NCBI GenBank assembly: GCA_002425685.1
Contig: DIMS01000014.1
Span: forward strand, 1-14,811
Reading direction: 5' to 3'
Length of the DNA: 14,811 nucleotides
From: Synergistaceae bacterium UBA5560
GTDB taxonomy: Bacteria; Synergistota; Synergistia; Synergistales; Aminiphilaceae
Shown: piece by piece, positions 13,701 to 14,811 of the stretch
Numbering within the stretch: the stretch's first letter is position 1
Layout: each line of letters starts with the position of its first letter
Notes under the pieces: generated by a model
Databases searched by the model: none
What the model saw: only the letters and a program-made list of their open reading frames with translations
What the model was told of the DNA's origin: nothing
Program-made: the position numbers and the translations under genes

Positions 13701-14811
13701 CTCTGCCGCCTCGCCCACTGGGGCGGCGGTGCGTGCCTCGCGGACGACATGGGGCTGGGCAAGACCGTCCAGGCCCTGGCACTGTTGCTCTCCCGGGCGA
13801 ATCTGGGGCCGTCCCTCGTGGTGGCACCCACCTCCGTGGCGGCCAACTGGACGAGCGAGGCCGCACGCTTCGCCCCCTCCCTGCGCGTGCACGATTTCCG
13901 GCGGAACGACCGGGAGCGTCTCGTGGCGGAACTCGCCCCCTTCGACGTGGTGGTGACGAGCTACGGCCTGCTCCTCGGCGAGGAAAAACTCCTCTCCCGC
14001 CCCCAGTGGAACGTGGTCATCCTCGACGAGGCCCAGGCGATCAAGAACGCCGGGGCGAAGCGCACCGCCGCGGCGTTCTCCCTGAACGCCTCCTTCCGCA
14101 TGGCCACCACGGGAACGCCCGTGGAGAACAACCTGGGGGAACTCTGGAGCCTCTTCCGCTTTCTCAACCCCGGCCTGCTCGGCTCCGCCCAGTCCTTCGC
14201 CCGACGTTTCGCCGCGCCCATCGAGAAAGAGGGGGACCGCACCGCCCGGGTGCGCCTCCGGCGTCTTCTCGCCCCCTTCCTGCTCCGGAGAACCAAGGAG
14301 GCCGTGCTGGAGGAGCTGCCGGAGAAGACCGAAGTGCTCCTCACGGTGGACCTCTCCGAGGAAGAGCGGGCGCTCTACGAGTCGGTCCGCCGCCGCGCCC
14401 TGGAGACCATCGAGCAGGACGCCGGAGAGGAGCGGGACCGCCGGTTCCGCATCCTGGCGGAACTCATGCGGCTCCGACGGGCCTGCTGCAATCCACGGCT
14501 CGTGCTGGAGGAGACGGAGCTGCCCAGCGCCAAGCTCGATGCCTTTGCGGAGCTGGTGGAGGATCTCCGGGCGAACCGTCACCGTGCCCTCGTCTTCAGC
14601 CAGTTCACGGGTCACCTGGCCCTGTTGCGCCAGTATCTGGACTCGGAGGGAATTCCCTATCAGTACCTGGACGGCGCAACGCCTCCGGAGGCGCGCCGCC
14701 GCGCCGTGGACGCCTTTCAGAGCGGCAGCGGCGACGTCTTTCTCATCAGCCTTCGAGCGGGCGGCACGGGGCTCAATCTCACCGCCGCGGACTACGTGAT
14801 CCACATGGACC
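10743..14811 (+). CDS. SNF2-family helicase/ATP-dependent translocase, 3' end cut by the window
   Basis: Seen: reading from the ATG at 10743 the frame stays open to the window edge, 1356 complete codons, so the gene is partial only because of the window. Residues 1 to about 975 form a large N-terminal region I cannot assign in detail; a stretch from about 860 (NWFALSGTVEVDE) is like the part before the motor in other bacterial SNF2 proteins. The motor starts at LRPYQQDGFRWL (about 976). Walker A is DMGLGKT (Lys1007), the DEAQ box is at 1095-1098, then TTGTPVENNLGELWSLFRFL and LRRTKE. The second lobe begins near VFSQFTGHL (about 1284) and has SLRAGGTGLNLTAADYVIHMD; the last motif lies beyond the edge. 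Known of the family: ATP-driven movement on double-stranded DNA, displacing bound proteins. No SWIM zinc-finger is evident. The start has only a weak GGGGGG site. Function is not known; no defence partner is in view. Confidence 0.9.
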   Translation, partial: MNEREAQDTRTDREAEARYAALDEPEKLVVRSAAVAYVPLNEAGFSKFFGFAFPETFARTGVLRAPQRLIKSLVSKGVLQDAGKLRWRCAPELVDTAFRDAVSRKELTQLLYAVRRVVPVPLRFGQEVYENADDLVRGLRYALFSGEEETFLRLFKGPRLSDGERTAPASLVSALLAVPENLPFFLGLSERAVTVLAGFFTSDALRFLRPLPPLLSFLRAALRKYPGSSYLISLAAAEGVLRGDREVAEEARARFAKLPSPLPGELLAWDSSFAALRLLTEDGSAAAAAARYEQALEEFFPKGKKGPLPFLFALFYPLARIACGDRASLGRAYDYGVACQEASGNVPFANAPFIAAVTAAFFLRPTEPVFAPEQGESARAEKPGELLASLLVAEARRAEKERVREGDLHPIESLFLALGAAWTGASVSEEYLAFLEKLTKKLFACGYAWLGGECAAALRALGYAGSMEGVPPMEEGFRLVRLWKRRSSWEVALAGLEQVAMGPGEAEGDEKQAASKRLAWHLILKSSSLTGGLAVQIEPLEQSSRGRTWSKGRKVALKRLSRDRKSVPYLTLQDHRVCDSLEENKYYTPFGVGSTYDFDLSRALEALQGHPLLFRSDDPSARLEIVATEPRLETTRTDGGVRLRIVPWFSSENSWSLFEESRFRLRLVRPRQHHLDLAQLLGRQGTLFPAGALPRLAASLSQLASFVEIRTDLEGVVTREEILPGDPRPVVQLIPSPPGFLVELFVRPLGLDGPLCKAGKGGVTVFGLREEARGVAQRSFADEEERARFFRESCPSLDRGEQLAPDQWRFDDPEDCLEFLLELEEQGDRVNVEWPSGGRLEVRRLVGHEEFRASLRGERNWFALSGTVEVDEETVLDLRQLLDLMEKNRGRFLPLGKGGFLSLTREFRRRLDELALLGEVKGKDLRFSPLAAPFLEELEAETPGLVKDEAWEVRMDLLREASTLTPELPATFRGELRPYQQDGFRWLCRLAHWGGGACLADDMGLGKTVQALALLLSRANLGPSLVVAPTSVAANWTSEAARFAPSLRVHDFRRNDRERLVAELAPFDVVVTSYGLLLGEEKLLSRPQWNVVILDEAQAIKNAGAKRTAAAFSLNASFRMATTGTPVENNLGELWSLFRFLNPGLLGSAQSFARRFAAPIEKEGDRTARVRLRRLLAPFLLRRTKEAVLEELPEKTEVLLTVDLSEEERALYESVRRRALETIEQDAGEERDRRFRILAELMRLRRACCNPRLVLEETELPSAKLDAFAELVEDLRANRHRALVFSQFTGHLALLRQYLDSEGIPYQYLDGATPPEARRRAVDAFQSGSGDVFLISLRAGGTGLNLTAADYVIHMD

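Noticed and set aside
12843..14804. 653-codon open frame on the minus strand
   Set aside because: It is antisense to the SNF2 motor, whose helicase motifs are clear. No ribosome-binding site or known motif supports it.
10743..14811. SNF2 gene as part of a DISARM-like or other defence system
   Set aside because: No methyltransferase, nuclease or other defence partner is visible in the window, and the gene is cut at the edge. SNF2 proteins occur widely in bacteria outside defence.
1..14811. CRISPR array, tRNA, rRNA, insertion sequence or prophage
   Set aside because: I found no regular repeat-spacer pattern, tRNA-like fold, rRNA segment, transposase motif or integrase in reading both strands.

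Overview
The window is GC-rich bacterial chromosome with dense genes, strong Shine-Dalgarno sites and frequent GTG starts. A selenocysteine-type glycine/sarcosine/betaine reductase component B locus points to an anaerobic amino-acid fermenter. A member of Synergistota is my best guess, but this is inference from gene content and composition; no rRNA or other marker is present.

Left part (+ strand, 1-5400). After a non-coding leader come a GrdE-type proprotein and a GrdB-type selenoprotein, both of the substrate-specific component B of a Grd reductase. The GrdB reading frame contains an in-frame TGA at 2816-2818 that should be read as selenocysteine. A perfect 17-nt hairpin begins 11 nt after it, where a bacterial SECIS is expected. 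A terminator follows, then an ornithine cyclodeaminase/mu-crystallin family gene whose ribosome-binding region is a 15-nt copy of the one before grdB, then a strong terminator. A short decayed copy of the 3' end of that gene lies just downstream. Next is a DJ-1/PfpI-family gene with its own promoter and terminator. The shared components of a Grd reductase (GrdA, GrdC, GrdD, thioredoxin system) are not in the window.

Middle (5400-10600). A secreted or membrane-anchored alpha/beta hydrolase on the + strand converges on a minus-strand amino-sugar operon. In transcription order the operon is nagR (GntR/HutC regulator), a GlcNAc-type PTS EIIBC, nagA, nagB and a glucose-type PTS EIIA. A DasR/NagR-like operator overlaps the -10 box of the operon promoter, which suggests autoregulation. 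The EIIC part has lost about half its length by an in-frame deletion at a short sequence repeat, so uptake through it is doubtful. The nag enzymes may instead serve recycling of cell-wall amino sugars.

Right part (10600-14811). Divergent from nagR, behind a structured leader, runs a very large SNF2-family helicase/translocase gene. It is open from 10743 to the window edge and cut there inside the C-terminal helicase lobe.

Most striking points: the recoded GrdB with its SECIS-like hairpin, the association of this component B with an OCD-family enzyme, the in-frame-deleted EIIBC, and the operator/promoter overlap of the nag operon.
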